Below, piece by piece: positions 46,846-57,078 of a stretch of DNA of 64,000 nucleotides (the first letter of the stretch is position 1; each line of letters opens with the position of its first letter). This stretch comes from VRUE01 sp963703175 (GTDB lineage: Bacteria; Actinomycetota; Thermoleophilia; Solirubrobacterales; 70-9). The position numbers and the translations under genes were made by a program. The stretch is from contig OY969794.1 in the NCBI GenBank assembly GCA_963703175.1, positions 496,001 through 560,000 of the forward strand, given 5' to 3'. A model generated the notes under the pieces. It was not told the origin of the DNA. It did not search any database and saw only the letters and a program-made list of their open reading frames with translations.

Positions 46846-48476
46846 ATCTTCTCGGGGGAGGAGACACCGAGCAAATCGAGCGATGCGGCGATCGTCCGTT
46901 GCGTCAACAGGCAAAGGCCGAGCCGCGAGCGCTCGACCCCCTCGCCCTCGGCGCCGACGACCTGGCAATCGCGGTAGAAGGCGTGAAAGTCGGCGGCAAC
47001 CGCAGTCGAGTAGGCGCAGATCCGGTGCGGACCGCGCCGCGCCGCCGCCTCGTGGACTTCCGCGGGGAATTCGAGTAGGCGCTTGACCAAATCGCGCTCG
47101 GCCGGCTGCAGCGGGGTACCGGGGGTCGGCACACCCGCCTCGCCTGCCTCGCCGCCGGCTTTGCGCAAGATGCTGGCGATCCGCGCATGCGCGTACTGCA
47201 CGTAGTAGACGGGGTTGTCGCTGGACTCGCGCCGCGCCAGCTCAAGGTCTAGGTCGACGGTGGTGTCGTGGCTGCGCCAGAGCATGAACCAGCGCGCAGC
47301 GTCAACGCCAATGTCGTCGACCAGCTCGTCGAGCGAAACGAAGTCCCCGCTGCGCTTTGACATCTGCGCCCGCTCGCCCGACTCGACGATGTGGACGAGC
47401 CGCATGATCAGCGCCTCCAGTACCTCGGGGTCGGTGCCGAGAGCGGCGATCGCGGCCCGTAACCGCGGGGCGTAACCGTGGTGGTCGGCGCCAAGCACGT
47501 TGATCAAGTGCTCAAAGCCGCGCGCCAGCTTGTCGCGGTGGTAGGCGACGTCGGCAGCAAGGTAGGTCGGCTCATCGTCGGCCCTGACCAACACCCGGTC
47601 CTTGTCATCGCCAAAATCGGTGCTGCGCAACCACAGCGCCCCTTCGCTCTTGTAGGTGTGGCCGCGCTGCTCGAGTTGCTCCAATGCAGTTGCAACCTCG
47701 CCGTTTGCGTAAAGGTCGCGCTCGGAGAACCAGCCGTCGAAGCCGACCCCGAAGCGCTCGAGCGTGGCTTGCACACCCTCGAGGATCAACTCGATGCCGC
47801 GTCGTCCAACCGCGTCGCTATCCGCCGGGTCGATCCCCTCGGACCGCAACCGCTCCCCCAGCTCGGCGACGTAGGCCCCTTCGTACCCTTCCTCGGGCGG
47901 CTCAGCGCCGCTCATCGAAGCGATGATCGAGGCGGCGAAACGCTGCACCTGACCGCCCGCGTCATTGACGTAGTACTCGCTTTCGACCTCGTGCCCGACC
48001 GCCTTTAACAGGCGGACCAGGGCGTCGCCGTAGGCAGCATGGCGCCCACCGCCCACGTGCAGCGGGCCGGTCGGGTTGGCAGAGACGTACTCGACCAGGA
48101 TCCGCTGCGGCGAGTCGACGGCGGCCGGGCCAAGGCTCTCGCCGGCCGCGCCCAGGCGTGCCATCGCCCGCCGGTACCAATCATCAGAGAGAAAGAGGTT
48201 GACGAAGCCGGGCCCCGCCACCTCGATTCGGTCGACGCTGCCCTCGGCGCCCAGCTCGCGCTCAAGCTCGGCGCTGAGCCGTATCGCCACATCGCGTGGG
48301 GATTCGCCGAGCGGGGCGGCCAGCAGCATCGCCGCGTTGGAGCTGTAGTCGCCTAACTCTGGCTTTGGCGGGCGGTCCAGGGTCGGCTCCGGCCCGGTCG
48401 GCTCACCGTCGCGCAGAGTCAGCGCCGCACGCTGAACGGCAGCGCGCAGCTCGACTATCGAGTCAGTCTCGCTCAC
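46842..48476 (-). CDS. argS: Arginyl-tRNA synthetase
   Basis: Charges tRNA-Arg. The 544-residue class I enzyme has the N-terminal additional domain, the HIGH-type motif in NPTGPLHVGGGRHAAYGDAL, YYVNDAGGQ, the MSKRSGD KMSK-equivalent and the C-terminal helical anticodon-binding domain (YVQYAHARIASILR). GTG 48476 is chosen since TACGAT lies 6 nt upstream, a leaderless promoter; a longer frame would run through the divergent promoter. The last codons overlap the CpsD-like gene. Confidence 0.96.
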   Translation of the reverse strand: MSETDSIVELRAAVQRAALTLRDGEPTGPEPTLDRPPKPELGDYSSNAAMLLAAPLGESPRDVAIRLSAELERELGAEGSVDRIEVAGPGFVNLFLSDDWYRRAMARLGAAGESLGPAAVDSPQRILVEYVSANPTGPLHVGGGRHAAYGDALVRLLKAVGHEVESEYYVNDAGGQVQRFAASIIASMSGAEPPEEGYEGAYVAELGERLRSEGIDPADSDAVGRRGIELILEGVQATLERFGVGFDGWFSERDLYANGEVATALEQLEQRGHTYKSEGALWLRSTDFGDDKDRVLVRADDEPTYLAADVAYHRDKLARGFEHLINVLGADHHGYAPRLRAAIAALGTDPEVLEALIMRLVHIVESGERAQMSKRSGDFVSLDELVDDIGVDAARWFMLWRSHDTTVDLDLELARRESSDNPVYYVQYAHARIASILRKAGGEAGEAGVPTPGTPLQPAERDLVKRLLEFPAEVHEAAARRGPHRICAYSTAVAADFHAFYRDCQVVGAEGEGVERSRLGLCLLTQRTIAASLDLLGVSSPEKM

Positions 48477-48522
48477 GGCCCCATCGTATGGACCAAGACC
48501 TCGCCCGGGTACGCTGGCCGCC
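48477..48522. promoter_or_regulatory. Divergent promoter pair for argS and the phosphoesterase gene
   Basis: Only 46 bp separate two GTG starts. TACGAT (48488-48483, minus) is 6 nt before argS and TACGCT (48510-48515, plus) is 7 nt before the phosphoesterase start. Both messages should be leaderless and the promoters lie back to back. Confidence 0.65.
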
Positions 48523-49266
48523 GTGCGCATAGCCGTAATCAGCGACATCCACGCCAACCTGCCCGCGCTTGAGACCGTCCTTGAGGCGATTGACGACGCC
48601 GGAGTCGAGGAGATCTGGTGCCTCGGCGACGTGATCGGCTATGGCGCCGAGCCAGATGAGTGCGCCGATCTGGTGCGCGAGCGCTGCGATCTTTGCCTGG
48701 TTGGCAATCATGACCTCGCGGTGCTCGGGGTCCTCGACGTCGCCGCCTTCTCAGAGGCGGCTGCGGCGGCGGTCGCCTGGACGCGCGAGAACATCGCCGA
48801 GCGGACCTTGGAGATGCTGCGCGAGCTCGAACCGGCCGGCGAGCGCGAGGGGATCGCCGTCTTTCACGCCTCGCCGCGCGATCCAGTCTGGGAGTACGTC
48901 ATCTCCGCCGAGCAGGCCGACGCGAACCTCGATGTGCAAACGGCACGGATCGCACTGATCGGCCACTCGCACGTTTCACTCTTCTTCGTCCGGCCCACAG
49001 CAGATGAGGAGGGCGAGGAAGTTCGCGGCGCCCAGTCGAGCGACGACACGCTGCTCGATCTCGATGCTGGCCAGTGGCTGATCAACCCCGGTAGCGTCGG
49101 CCAGCCCCGCGACGGCGACCCGCGCGCCGCCTGGCTGGAGCTCGATACCAATGAGCAAGCAGCCCGCTTCCACCGCGTCCACTACGACGTCGAGCGCGCC
49201 GCCGCGTCGATCGCCGCCGCCGGCTTGCCGCGCCGGCTTGCCGACCGCCTCCATGTCGGTTCATGA
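48523..49266 (+). CDS. Metallophosphoesterase, YfcE/DUF2437-like
   Basis: A 247-residue calcineurin-type phosphoesterase. Metal ligands are D and H in VISDIHAN, D in CLGDVIG, N and H in LVGNHDL, H in FHASPR and the GHSH box, followed by NPGSVGQPRDGDPRAAW, the typical end of the fold. The substrate is unknown; relatives are general phosphodiesterases. GTG 48523 has TACGCT 7 nt upstream. Confidence 0.9.
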   Translation: MRIAVISDIHANLPALETVLEAIDDAGVEEIWCLGDVIGYGAEPDECADLVRERCDLCLVGNHDLAVLGVLDVAAFSEAAAAAVAWTRENIAERTLEMLRELEPAGEREGIAVFHASPRDPVWEYVISAEQADANLDVQTARIALIGHSHVSLFFVRPTADEEGEEVRGAQSSDDTLLDLDAGQWLINPGSVGQPRDGDPRAAWLELDTNEQAARFHRVHYDVERAAASIAAAGLPRRLADRLHVGS

Positions 49267-49319
49267 CCATCAAATGCAGGGAAATTCTGCGCTTAAGGTG
49301 GTTGTCTAGACTCGCCCCG

Positions 49320-49901
49320 ATGCCCCGCTTACCCATACCTTTGCTTGTCCTTGGACTCGGTGCCACCGCGGCCCTCACCCTCGCCTCCTGTGGTGGCGAA
49401 GACGCCAAACTTCTGCCTGGCGAGACGGCGCGGGAGATCACTGCCAACCTCGACAGCGTCCAGCAGCTCTCCTCCGAAGGTGACTGTGTCGGCGCCGAAA
49501 GCGCTGTCCAACAGGTCGGCGAACAGATCGAAGCGTTGGAAGGTGTCGATCGCAAGCTCAAGCAGGCACTCGAAGACGGCGCGGGGCGGCTTGAAGAAGT
49601 GATCGCTAACTGTGAAGAATCGAGCACGGAAGCGATCGCACCGGCAGAAATCCCAACTGAACCCGAAGAAGACGAAGAGAAGGCGCCAAAGGAAAAGAAG
49701 GGCAAGGAGAAGGAAGCCAACCCGAAGGACGAAGAAGCGACGGAAACGACGCCCTCGCTACCACCTCAGGCCAAAGGCGAAGGAAAAGGGCTGGAAAACG
49801 GCCACGGTCCACCGCCGAGCGAAGAAGAATCCGAAGAAGGAAGCGAAGAAAGTGCTTCGGGCGGAGTCAGCCCCGGCGCCCCGGTTGAGGAAGGCAAATG
49901 A
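49320..49901 (+). CDS. Lipoprotein with acidic/basic repeat tail, partner of PknB-like kinase
   Basis: A 193-residue lipoprotein: a signal peptide ending LASCGGED (lipobox LASC), a helical domain of about 80 residues with one internal Cys pair (GDCVGAES ... IANCEES), and a low-complexity Glu/Lys/Pro tail (EPEEDEEKAPKEKKGKEKE) that would reach into the cell wall. TAGACT lies 7 nt before ATG 49320 (leaderless). The kinase gene overlaps its stop (ATGA), so the lipoprotein may be a sensor or ligand partner of the kinase. Confidence 0.75.
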   Translation: MPRLPIPLLVLGLGATAALTLASCGGEDAKLLPGETAREITANLDSVQQLSSEGDCVGAESAVQQVGEQIEALEGVDRKLKQALEDGAGRLEEVIANCEESSTEAIAPAEIPTEPEEDEEKAPKEKKGKEKEANPKDEEATETTPSLPPQAKGEGKGLENGHGPPPSEEESEEGSEESASGGVSPGAPVEEGK

Positions 49902-51118
49902 TGGAGGCAGGAGCTCTATCTGGGCGCTACGACCTGGGCGACCGCCTCGGTTCGGGCGGGATGTCGAATGTCTACCGTGCCACCGACCTAACTCTCGAGC
50001 GCACCGTCGCGGTCAAGATCCTCGCCGAGCACCTCTCCGACAACGAGCGCTTTGTCGCCCGCTTCCGCCGCGAGGCGCTGGCCGTCGCCAAACTGATCCA
50101 CCCCAACATCGTCCAGGTCTACGACACCGGTATCGACGATGGTCGCCACTACATCGTCATGGAGTACGTCGAGGGCCGCTCCGGGGCGCAGATCCTGCAA
50201 CGCCAGGGGCCACTTACCCCCGAGACTGCGGCTGAGGCCGGCGTACAAGCCTGCGCCGGACTTGACTACGCACACCGGCGCGGAATCATCCACCGCGACG
50301 TCAAGCCCGGCAACCTAATGGTCGTTGGTGGTCCTGTCGGCGGTGGTCCAATGACGGTCAAGCTGACCGACTTCGGCATCGCTCGCGCGCTCGCCCAGAC
50401 CCGGATCACCCAGGTCGGCTCGGTGGTCGGCACCGCCGCCTACCTGGCGCCGGAGCAGGTCCGCGGCGAGGAGGCGACTCCGGCGACCGACGTCTACGCA
50501 CTCGGCGTCGTCATCTACCAGTTCCTCACCGGGCGCTTGCCGTATGAGGGCTCGACTCTGGCCGAGCTGGCGGTGCGCCAGCAGAACGAGCGACCGCTGC
50601 CTCCCAGCACCTACAACGACGAGGTGCCGGAGACCCTTGGCGGAGCGGTCCTGCGTGCGCTCGAGGGCGACCCGGCGAGGCGCTACGCCAGCGCCGACGA
50701 GCTCTCCGGCGGCCTGCAGCTGGGGCTCCAGGGCGAGGACGTGACGCTGCCACTCGAAGAGGGTACGGCGGCAACCAACGTCCTCGATGCCGAGACGGCG
50801 ACGCGTCGCCTAGACCAAACCGAGCGCACCGAGTGGCGCCCGGCGTCGCCGAGCCGGCGCCCGGTGGCGCGTGCGCCACAACCAGCTCCCCCCCGCCCCA
50901 CGGCCCCCCCCGCTCGCGCCAAGCGCGGCGTTTTCTCCCGTTTCACCCGCTTCGTCCTGGCAGCAGTAGCGCTGGTGCTCATCGCCGCAGCGGTCGCCGC
51001 AGCCGTGATCATCGCCACCGACAAGGCCACTGGAGTGCACGCGACCGAAGTGGCGGGGGACTCCGTCGACAAGGTCGTCGAAGAGTTCAAAGAACTGGTC
51101 AAGAAGAACACCGAATAG
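49898..51118 (+). CDS. Membrane Ser/Thr protein kinase (PknB type)
   Basis: A 406-residue Hanks-type kinase. GSGGMSNVYRA (glycine loop), VAVKIL (Lys), HRDVKPGNLM (catalytic loop), TDFGIAR and TAAYLAPEQV (DFG and APE) are all present, so it should be active. A Pro/Ala/Arg-rich juxtamembrane linker (about 300-345) is followed by one transmembrane helix (FVLAAVALVLIAAAVAAAVIIA) and a short extracellular tail of about 35 residues, with no PASTA domains. It is translationally coupled to the upstream lipoprotein. A 124-nt hairpin follows the gene. Confidence 0.93.
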   Translation: MMEAGALSGRYDLGDRLGSGGMSNVYRATDLTLERTVAVKILAEHLSDNERFVARFRREALAVAKLIHPNIVQVYDTGIDDGRHYIVMEYVEGRSGAQILQRQGPLTPETAAEAGVQACAGLDYAHRRGIIHRDVKPGNLMVVGGPVGGGPMTVKLTDFGIARALAQTRITQVGSVVGTAAYLAPEQVRGEEATPATDVYALGVVIYQFLTGRLPYEGSTLAELAVRQQNERPLPPSTYNDEVPETLGGAVLRALEGDPARRYASADELSGGLQLGLQGEDVTLPLEEGTAATNVLDAETATRRLDQTERTEWRPASPSRRPVARAPQPAPPRPTAPPARAKRGVFSRFTRFVLAAVALVLIAAAVAAAVIIATDKATGVHATEVAGDSVDKVVEEFKELVKKNTE

Positions 51119-51128
51119 GCATTGCGTG

Positions 51129-51252
51129 GAGGGGGTCGGGGGTGTCCTCCCGCTTGCTGGGTTTTTCGCCCCCTGAGCTTGCGGCCGTCCGAGAATGTCG
51201 CTGGGGCGAAAAACAGGACGCCGCTGCGCAGGAGGACACCCCCGACCCCCTC
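51129..51252. terminator. Large nested hairpin between the convergent kinase and tgt genes
   Basis: Outer perfect 22-bp stem (51129-51150 with 51231-51252) and inner perfect 12-bp stem GTTTTTCGCCCC / GGGGCGAAAAAC (51161-51172 with 51203-51214). It separates two convergent genes and ends at the tgt stop codon; a bidirectional terminator is likely, though it is far larger than necessary. Confidence 0.75.
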
Positions 51253-52460
51253 TAGTTCAGCGTCTCCCAAGGTGCCGTGCCCTGCAAGACCGAGCGTGAG
51301 TAAGAGCTGAGAGTCCCCGCGGTTATCGCCGTTCGGGCGTGAGTGACTAGCTCGTTCATGTAGGTCAAGTTGTGGAGGCAGAGGAGACGGACGGCGGTTA
51401 TCTCCTCGGCGCGGGAGAGGTAGCTGAGGTAATCGCGGTCGTGGTGTTGACAGGCGGGGCAGGGGCAGCCGTCGGCGATCGGGTTGCGGTCGCCGACCCA
51501 GCCGGCCTTGCGCAGGTCGAGACGGAAGCGACTCTCGGGATCCGGGACGAGGGCGGTGCCGTGACGAGCTAGGCGGGTGGGGATCGCGCAGTCGAAGACG
51601 TCGAGGCCGAGGGCAATACCCGTCAGTAGGTCGTCGATATCACCGATGCCGAGCAAGTGCTTGGGTGCCTCCTGCGGCAGCAGCGGCGCGGTCAGCTCGA
51701 GCACACCGCGCATCTCCTCCTTGTCGCGTCCCAGCGTGCCGCCAATTGCGATCCCGTCGACGCCGGCTGCGGAGATTGCCTGAGCCGACTCATGCCGCAG
51801 GTCCTCGTGGATGCCTCCCTGAACGATGCCGAACACGGCTTGCCGGGCTGGCCCGTGCTCGCCGTGCCACGCCAGGCAGCGCTCCAGCCAACGATGGGTC
51901 CGCTCCATCGAGCGCGCCGTGTAGTCCCGGTCGGCGTGGTATGGCGTGCACTCGTCGAAGACGAGGGCGATGTCCGATCCGAGCTTCGCCTGCACTTCCA
52001 TCGATACCTCGGGTGAGATGAAGAGCGACTTCCCATCCTTGTAGGAGCGGAATCGAACGCCCTCCTCCCCGATCGACACCACCGACCCGTGGTCTCCCCC
52101 CGGACGCCCCTTCCCCTTCACCTCATCGGCCACCCCGCCGTGCGCCAGCGAGAAAACCTGGAATCCACCCGAATCAGTAATCAGCGCCTTGTCCCACCCC
52201 ATGAACTTGTGCAGCCCACCGGCATCGGCAATCCGGTCGGGACCCGGCGAGACGAACAGGTGGTAGGTGTTGCCGAGGATCAGCTGGTAACCAATATCCG
52301 CCACCTCACGGGACTCGAGCGAGCGCACCGTCCCCTTGGTCGCCAACGGGATGAAGGCCGGCGTCCGCACCGGGCCGTGAGCGGTATGGAGGACGCCTGC
52401 CCTCGCCGCCCCGTCGCGAGCGGCAACCTCGAACCTAAGCCTGTCTGGCTCAACCCTCAT
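51252..52460 (-). CDS. tgt: tRNA-guanine transglycosylase
   Basis: Exchanges guanine 34 of GUN-anticodon tRNAs for the queuine precursor. The 402 residues show GNTYHL, LITDSGGFQVFSL (catalytic Asp), FDECTPY, GIVQGG, GGTLGRDKEEM, DVFDCAIPTRLARHGTAL (nucleophile region) and the zinc site CPCPACQHHDRDYL. ATG 52460 starts the conserved region. It is separated from gpmI on the same strand by 24 nt. No other queuosine genes are in the window. Confidence 0.95.
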   Translation of the reverse strand: MRVEPDRLRFEVAARDGAARAGVLHTAHGPVRTPAFIPLATKGTVRSLESREVADIGYQLILGNTYHLFVSPGPDRIADAGGLHKFMGWDKALITDSGGFQVFSLAHGGVADEVKGKGRPGGDHGSVVSIGEEGVRFRSYKDGKSLFISPEVSMEVQAKLGSDIALVFDECTPYHADRDYTARSMERTHRWLERCLAWHGEHGPARQAVFGIVQGGIHEDLRHESAQAISAAGVDGIAIGGTLGRDKEEMRGVLELTAPLLPQEAPKHLLGIGDIDDLLTGIALGLDVFDCAIPTRLARHGTALVPDPESRFRLDLRKAGWVGDRNPIADGCPCPACQHHDRDYLSYLSRAEEITAVRLLCLHNLTYMNELVTHARTAITAGTLSSYSRSVLQGTAPWETLN

Positions 52461-52484
52461 TCGACGTATCCGACATTGACCCCG

Positions 52485-54014
52485 CTATGGGGTGGTCGAA
52501 GTCGGATACGCGAGCAGCGACTTGCCCGTCATCGCCTCGGGCTGTGGGATGCCCAGGAGGTCGAGCGCAGTGGGTGCAACGTCGGCGAGGATGCCGTGGT
52601 CGCGCAGCTCGATCCCCTCAGCGGTCACCACCAGCGGCACCGGGTTGAGCGAGTGCGCCGTATTGGGCGAGCCGTCGGGCTCGAGCATGTGGTCGCAGTT
52701 GCCGTGATCGGCGGTGACGATGCAAACTCCGCCCGTCGCCTCGACCGCCGCGATGACGTCGCCAAGGCAGCCGTCGACCTCCTCGACCGCCTGCACCGCG
52801 GCCGGGATAACCCCAGTGTGGCCGACCATGTCGGGGTTAGCGAAGTTGATGATGCCGAACCGATACACCCCCTCTGACCAGTGTGAGACAAAGGTGTCGG
52901 CAGCAGCACGGGCGCTCATCTGTGGCTTTTTGTCGTAGGTGGGGACGTCTCGGGGCGAGTCGACCAGGCAGTGCTCCTCCCCCTCCCACTCCTCCTCGCG
53001 GCCGCCGTTGAAGAAGTAGGTGACGTGCGCGTACTTCTCGGTCTCGGCGACGTGCAGCTGACGGCCGCCGGCCGCCGAGATCACCTCAGCTAGGGTCGTT
53101 TGCGGGCGCGCCTCGGGATAGGCGACCGGATAGGGCCAGCCCTTGCGGTACTGGGTCATCGTCGTCAAGTCGAGCAGGGCGCCGTTACGCGGGAACTCGC
53201 CGAAGTCGGGATCGGCCAGGGCGCGGGTCATCTGACGGGCGCGGTCAGGCCGGAAGTTGACGAAGATCGCCACGTCGCCGGCGGCGGCGCCGTCGTAGTC
53301 GCCGATCACCGTCGGCTTGACGAACTCGTCGGTTTCCTCCTGCTCATAGGAGGCCTCGATCGCCTCCGTCGAACTCGTCGCGTGCTGTCCGCGAGCGTGG
53401 ACGATCGCGTCGTAGGCGAGCTTGGTCCGCTCCCAGCGAGTGTCGCGGTCCATCGCGTAGTAGCGGCCGCTTACGGTGGCGAGGCGACCGGCTTGGCGCA
53501 GCCAGCGCTCCAGCTCGGCGAGATAGCTGCGACCACCGTGCGGCAGGGTGTCGCGGCCGTCGGTGAACGCATGGAAGACAACGTCGGGAACGCCTTCCTG
53601 GGACGCGAGCTCGATCGTCGCCTCGATGTGCTCCCAGCCGGAGTGGACGCCGCCGTCGGAGACGAGGCCGAGCAGGTGTAGACGTCCGCGCGGGCTGCGG
53701 CGAGCGCGATCGCAGGCCGCGCGCAGCGCCTCGTTGTCGAAGAAGCTGCCATCGGCGATCGCGTCGTCGATCCGGGCTAGGTCCTGCTTGACGATCGCGC
53801 CGGCGCCGAGGTTGAGGTGGCCAACCTCCGAGTTACCCATCTGCCCGTCGGGCAGGCCCACGTCACGGCCCTGGGCGGAGAGCTGCGTGTGAGGGAACCG
53901 ATCCCAGAGGCGGTCGAATACAGGCGTCTCGGCGAGGGAGATCGCGTTGCCTGGGCCGGACGGTGCCAACCCCCAGCCATCGAGGATCACCAGTGCCAGC
54001 GAGGGGACCGTCAT
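52485..54014 (-). CDS. gpmI: 2,3-bisphosphoglycerate-independent phosphoglycerate mutase
   Basis: Interconverts 3- and 2-phosphoglycerate in glycolysis with two Mn ions. The 509-residue enzyme begins with ALVILDGWG (first metal Asp), has MGNSEVGHLNLGAG with the phosphorylated Ser, DGRDTLP, NFRPDRARQM, YAHVTYFFNGG and the late metal block NFANPDMVGHTG ... VTADHGNCDHM. ATG 54014 is used; ATG 54035 with GAGGACGCC upstream would add seven residues. It lies directly after tpiA in a gap-pgk-tpiA-gpmI order. Confidence 0.96.
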   Translation of the reverse strand: MTVPSLALVILDGWGLAPSGPGNAISLAETPVFDRLWDRFPHTQLSAQGRDVGLPDGQMGNSEVGHLNLGAGAIVKQDLARIDDAIADGSFFDNEALRAACDRARRSPRGRLHLLGLVSDGGVHSGWEHIEATIELASQEGVPDVVFHAFTDGRDTLPHGGRSYLAELERWLRQAGRLATVSGRYYAMDRDTRWERTKLAYDAIVHARGQHATSSTEAIEASYEQEETDEFVKPTVIGDYDGAAAGDVAIFVNFRPDRARQMTRALADPDFGEFPRNGALLDLTTMTQYRKGWPYPVAYPEARPQTTLAEVISAAGGRQLHVAETEKYAHVTYFFNGGREEEWEGEEHCLVDSPRDVPTYDKKPQMSARAAADTFVSHWSEGVYRFGIINFANPDMVGHTGVIPAAVQAVEEVDGCLGDVIAAVEATGGVCIVTADHGNCDHMLEPDGSPNTAHSLNPVPLVVTAEGIELRDHGILADVAPTALDLLGIPQPEAMTGKSLLAYPTSTTP

Positions 54015-54075
54015 GACGGCCCCAGGCGTCGCCATGCGGCGTCCTCGGTCCTTGCCTGGCGACGCCTGGACCACG

Positions 54076-54825
54076 TCATGCTGCTTCGACTATGGCCGCG
54101 AATTCCTCCGGGTCAAGGCTGGCGCCGCCGACCAGTGCACCGTCGATGTCCGGCTGGGACAGCAACTCGGCTGCATTAGCAGGCTTGACTGAACCGCCGT
54201 AGAGGATCCGCACCGCGTCAGCCACGGCACCGCGCTCACGCAGTACGTCGCGGATGAAGGCGCATGCCTCCTGGGCCTGCTCCGGTGAAGCGGTGCGACC
54301 GGTGCCGATCGCCCAGATCGGCTCGTAGGCGACGACGACCTCGGCCAGCTTGCCCGATTTGACCGCGGCTAGATCGGCCTGGAGCTGACGCTCCAACACA
54401 CCCTTGGTTTGGTCGGCGTCACGCGCCTCCTCACTCTCCCCCACGCAGAGGATCGGCTCGAGCCCAGCGGCAAGGGCCGCCGGCACCTTGCGGGCCAGCG
54501 CCTCGTCGGTCTCGTTGAAATACTGGCGGCGCTCGGAATGACCGAGGACGACCGCCTCGACGTCGAGCTCGACCAGCATCGGCGCCGAGACCTCGCCGGT
54601 GAAAGCGCCTGTGTCCTCCTCGTGCATGTTCTGCGCCGCGACCTTGACGGCCGTGCCGTAACGCCGCTCCACCACCGCGGTGAGCGCGGTGTACGGCGGG
54701 CAGATGACGACATCGTGCTGCGTCGCCGCGATCCGCGGCAACAGGGCATCGACAAAGTTCGCCGCTTCGGCAACCGTCTTGTGCATCTTCCAGTTAGCGG
54801 CTAGGTAGGGAATGCGATCAGGCAT
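54076..54825 (-). CDS. tpiA: Triosephosphate isomerase
   Basis: Interconverts dihydroxyacetone phosphate and glyceraldehyde 3-phosphate. The 249-residue TIM barrel has AANWKMHKT (Asn, Lys), LGHSERRQYF (catalytic His), VVAYEPIWAIGTGRTAS (catalytic Glu and loop 6) and YGGSVKPAN. ATG 54825 overlaps the end of pgk by 8 nt, indicating coupling. Confidence 0.98.
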   Translation of the reverse strand: MPDRIPYLAANWKMHKTVAEAANFVDALLPRIAATQHDVVICPPYTALTAVVERRYGTAVKVAAQNMHEEDTGAFTGEVSAPMLVELDVEAVVLGHSERRQYFNETDEALARKVPAALAAGLEPILCVGESEEARDADQTKGVLERQLQADLAAVKSGKLAEVVVAYEPIWAIGTGRTASPEQAQEACAFIRDVLRERGAVADAVRILYGGSVKPANAAELLSQPDIDGALVGGASLDPEEFAAIVEAA

Positions 54826-56011
54826 CTCTCAGGGCCTCCACTCCGGGCAGTTTCTTTCCCTCCAACAGCTCCAACGAGGCTCCTCCTCCGGTCGACACCC
54901 AATCCACTTTCTCAGCCAAACCAAACTGGTGCAGCGCCGCCACTGAGTCGCCGCCACCGACGACGGTCGTACCCGGAGCCGCCGCGACCACCTCGGCGAC
55001 CGTTCGCGTCCCAGCGGCAAAAGGCTCCAACTCGAAGGCACCCATCGGCCCGTTCCAGAGGACGGTGCCGGCCCCGGCGATCTTCTCGGCGTAGGCAGCA
55101 GCGGTGCGCGGACCGACGTCGAGGCCCATCCAGCCATCCGGAACCTCGACCCCGTCGCCCTCGCGCCGCTCAGTCGCCGCGTCGAAACTCTCACCCAGCA
55201 CCAGGTCGACCGGCAGCATCAGCTCGCAATCGGATCCCTCGGCCTTCAGCAGCGCTTTTTCGGCCAGCGCCACCCCCGCCTCCTCGACCAGCGAGTTGCC
55301 GGTGGCAATTCCCTGCGCACGAAAGAAACTGAAGCACATCGCGCCGCCGATCAGGATGCTGTCGGCGACTTCGAGGAAGCGCTCGATGACGCCGACCTTG
55401 TCGCTCACCTTGGCGCCACCAAGGACGACGACCAGCGGCCGCGCCGGCGACTCGACCACGCTGGTCAACTCGTTGACCTCGCTTTCCAGCAGCAGACCTG
55501 CGTAGCCCGGCAGCAGATGCGCAACCCCCTCGGTGCTGGCGTGGGCTCGGTGGGCGGCGCCGAAGGCATCGTTGACGTAGACGTCGGCGAGCCGCGAGAG
55601 AGAGTCGGCCAAGTCTGGATCGTTTTCAGTCTCTCCGGGCTCAAACCGCACGTTCTCGAGAAGGAGAACATCGCCCGAGTTGAGTTCATCGGCCATCGCC
55701 TCGACCTCCCGACCCACGACCGCAGGGGCCTGCCGAACCTCGCAATCGAGCAACTCAGCCAGGCGCTCGCCGACAGGTTTCATCGAAAGCGCCGGATCGA
55801 CCTTCCCCTTGGGCCGGCCGAGATGAGAAACGAGAACAAGCGAGATACCTCGATCCCTCAGCAATTCAAGGGTAGGCAGCGCCGCGCGGATGCGGGTCTC
55901 GTCGGTAACACGACCGTTATCGAGTGGAACGTTGAAATCCACCCGGACCAGCGCACGCCTTCCTCCATCCGTCAGCTGCTGAACAGATCTTGGGAAGGGG
56001 TAGGCGGCCAT
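54818..56011 (-). CDS. pgk: Phosphoglycerate kinase
   Basis: Makes ATP from 1,3-bisphosphoglycerate. The 397 residues have RVDFNVPLDNGRVTDETRIRAALPT, SHLGRPKG, LLLENVRFEPGE, NDAFGAAHRAHAST, VVLGGAKVSDK, WNGPMGAFE and the nucleotide-binding GGGDSVAAL ... STGGGASLELLEG. All hallmarks are intact. It lies between gap and tpiA on the same strand, 26 nt after gap. Confidence 0.98.
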   Translation of the reverse strand: MAAYPFPRSVQQLTDGGRRALVRVDFNVPLDNGRVTDETRIRAALPTLELLRDRGISLVLVSHLGRPKGKVDPALSMKPVGERLAELLDCEVRQAPAVVGREVEAMADELNSGDVLLLENVRFEPGETENDPDLADSLSRLADVYVNDAFGAAHRAHASTEGVAHLLPGYAGLLLESEVNELTSVVESPARPLVVVLGGAKVSDKVGVIERFLEVADSILIGGAMCFSFFRAQGIATGNSLVEEAGVALAEKALLKAEGSDCELMLPVDLVLGESFDAATERREGDGVEVPDGWMGLDVGPRTAAAYAEKIAGAGTVLWNGPMGAFELEPFAAGTRTVAEVVAAAPGTTVVGGGDSVAALHQFGLAEKVDWVSTGGGASLELLEGKKLPGVEALRDA

Positions 56012-56037
56012 TTCGGGCTGAGGCTAGAAATGTCTGC

Positions 56038-57039
<1,002 letters not shown>

Positions 57040-57078
57040 GAAGTCATGTCCTCCTGGAGTCGATACTTGGTTGCCTGA

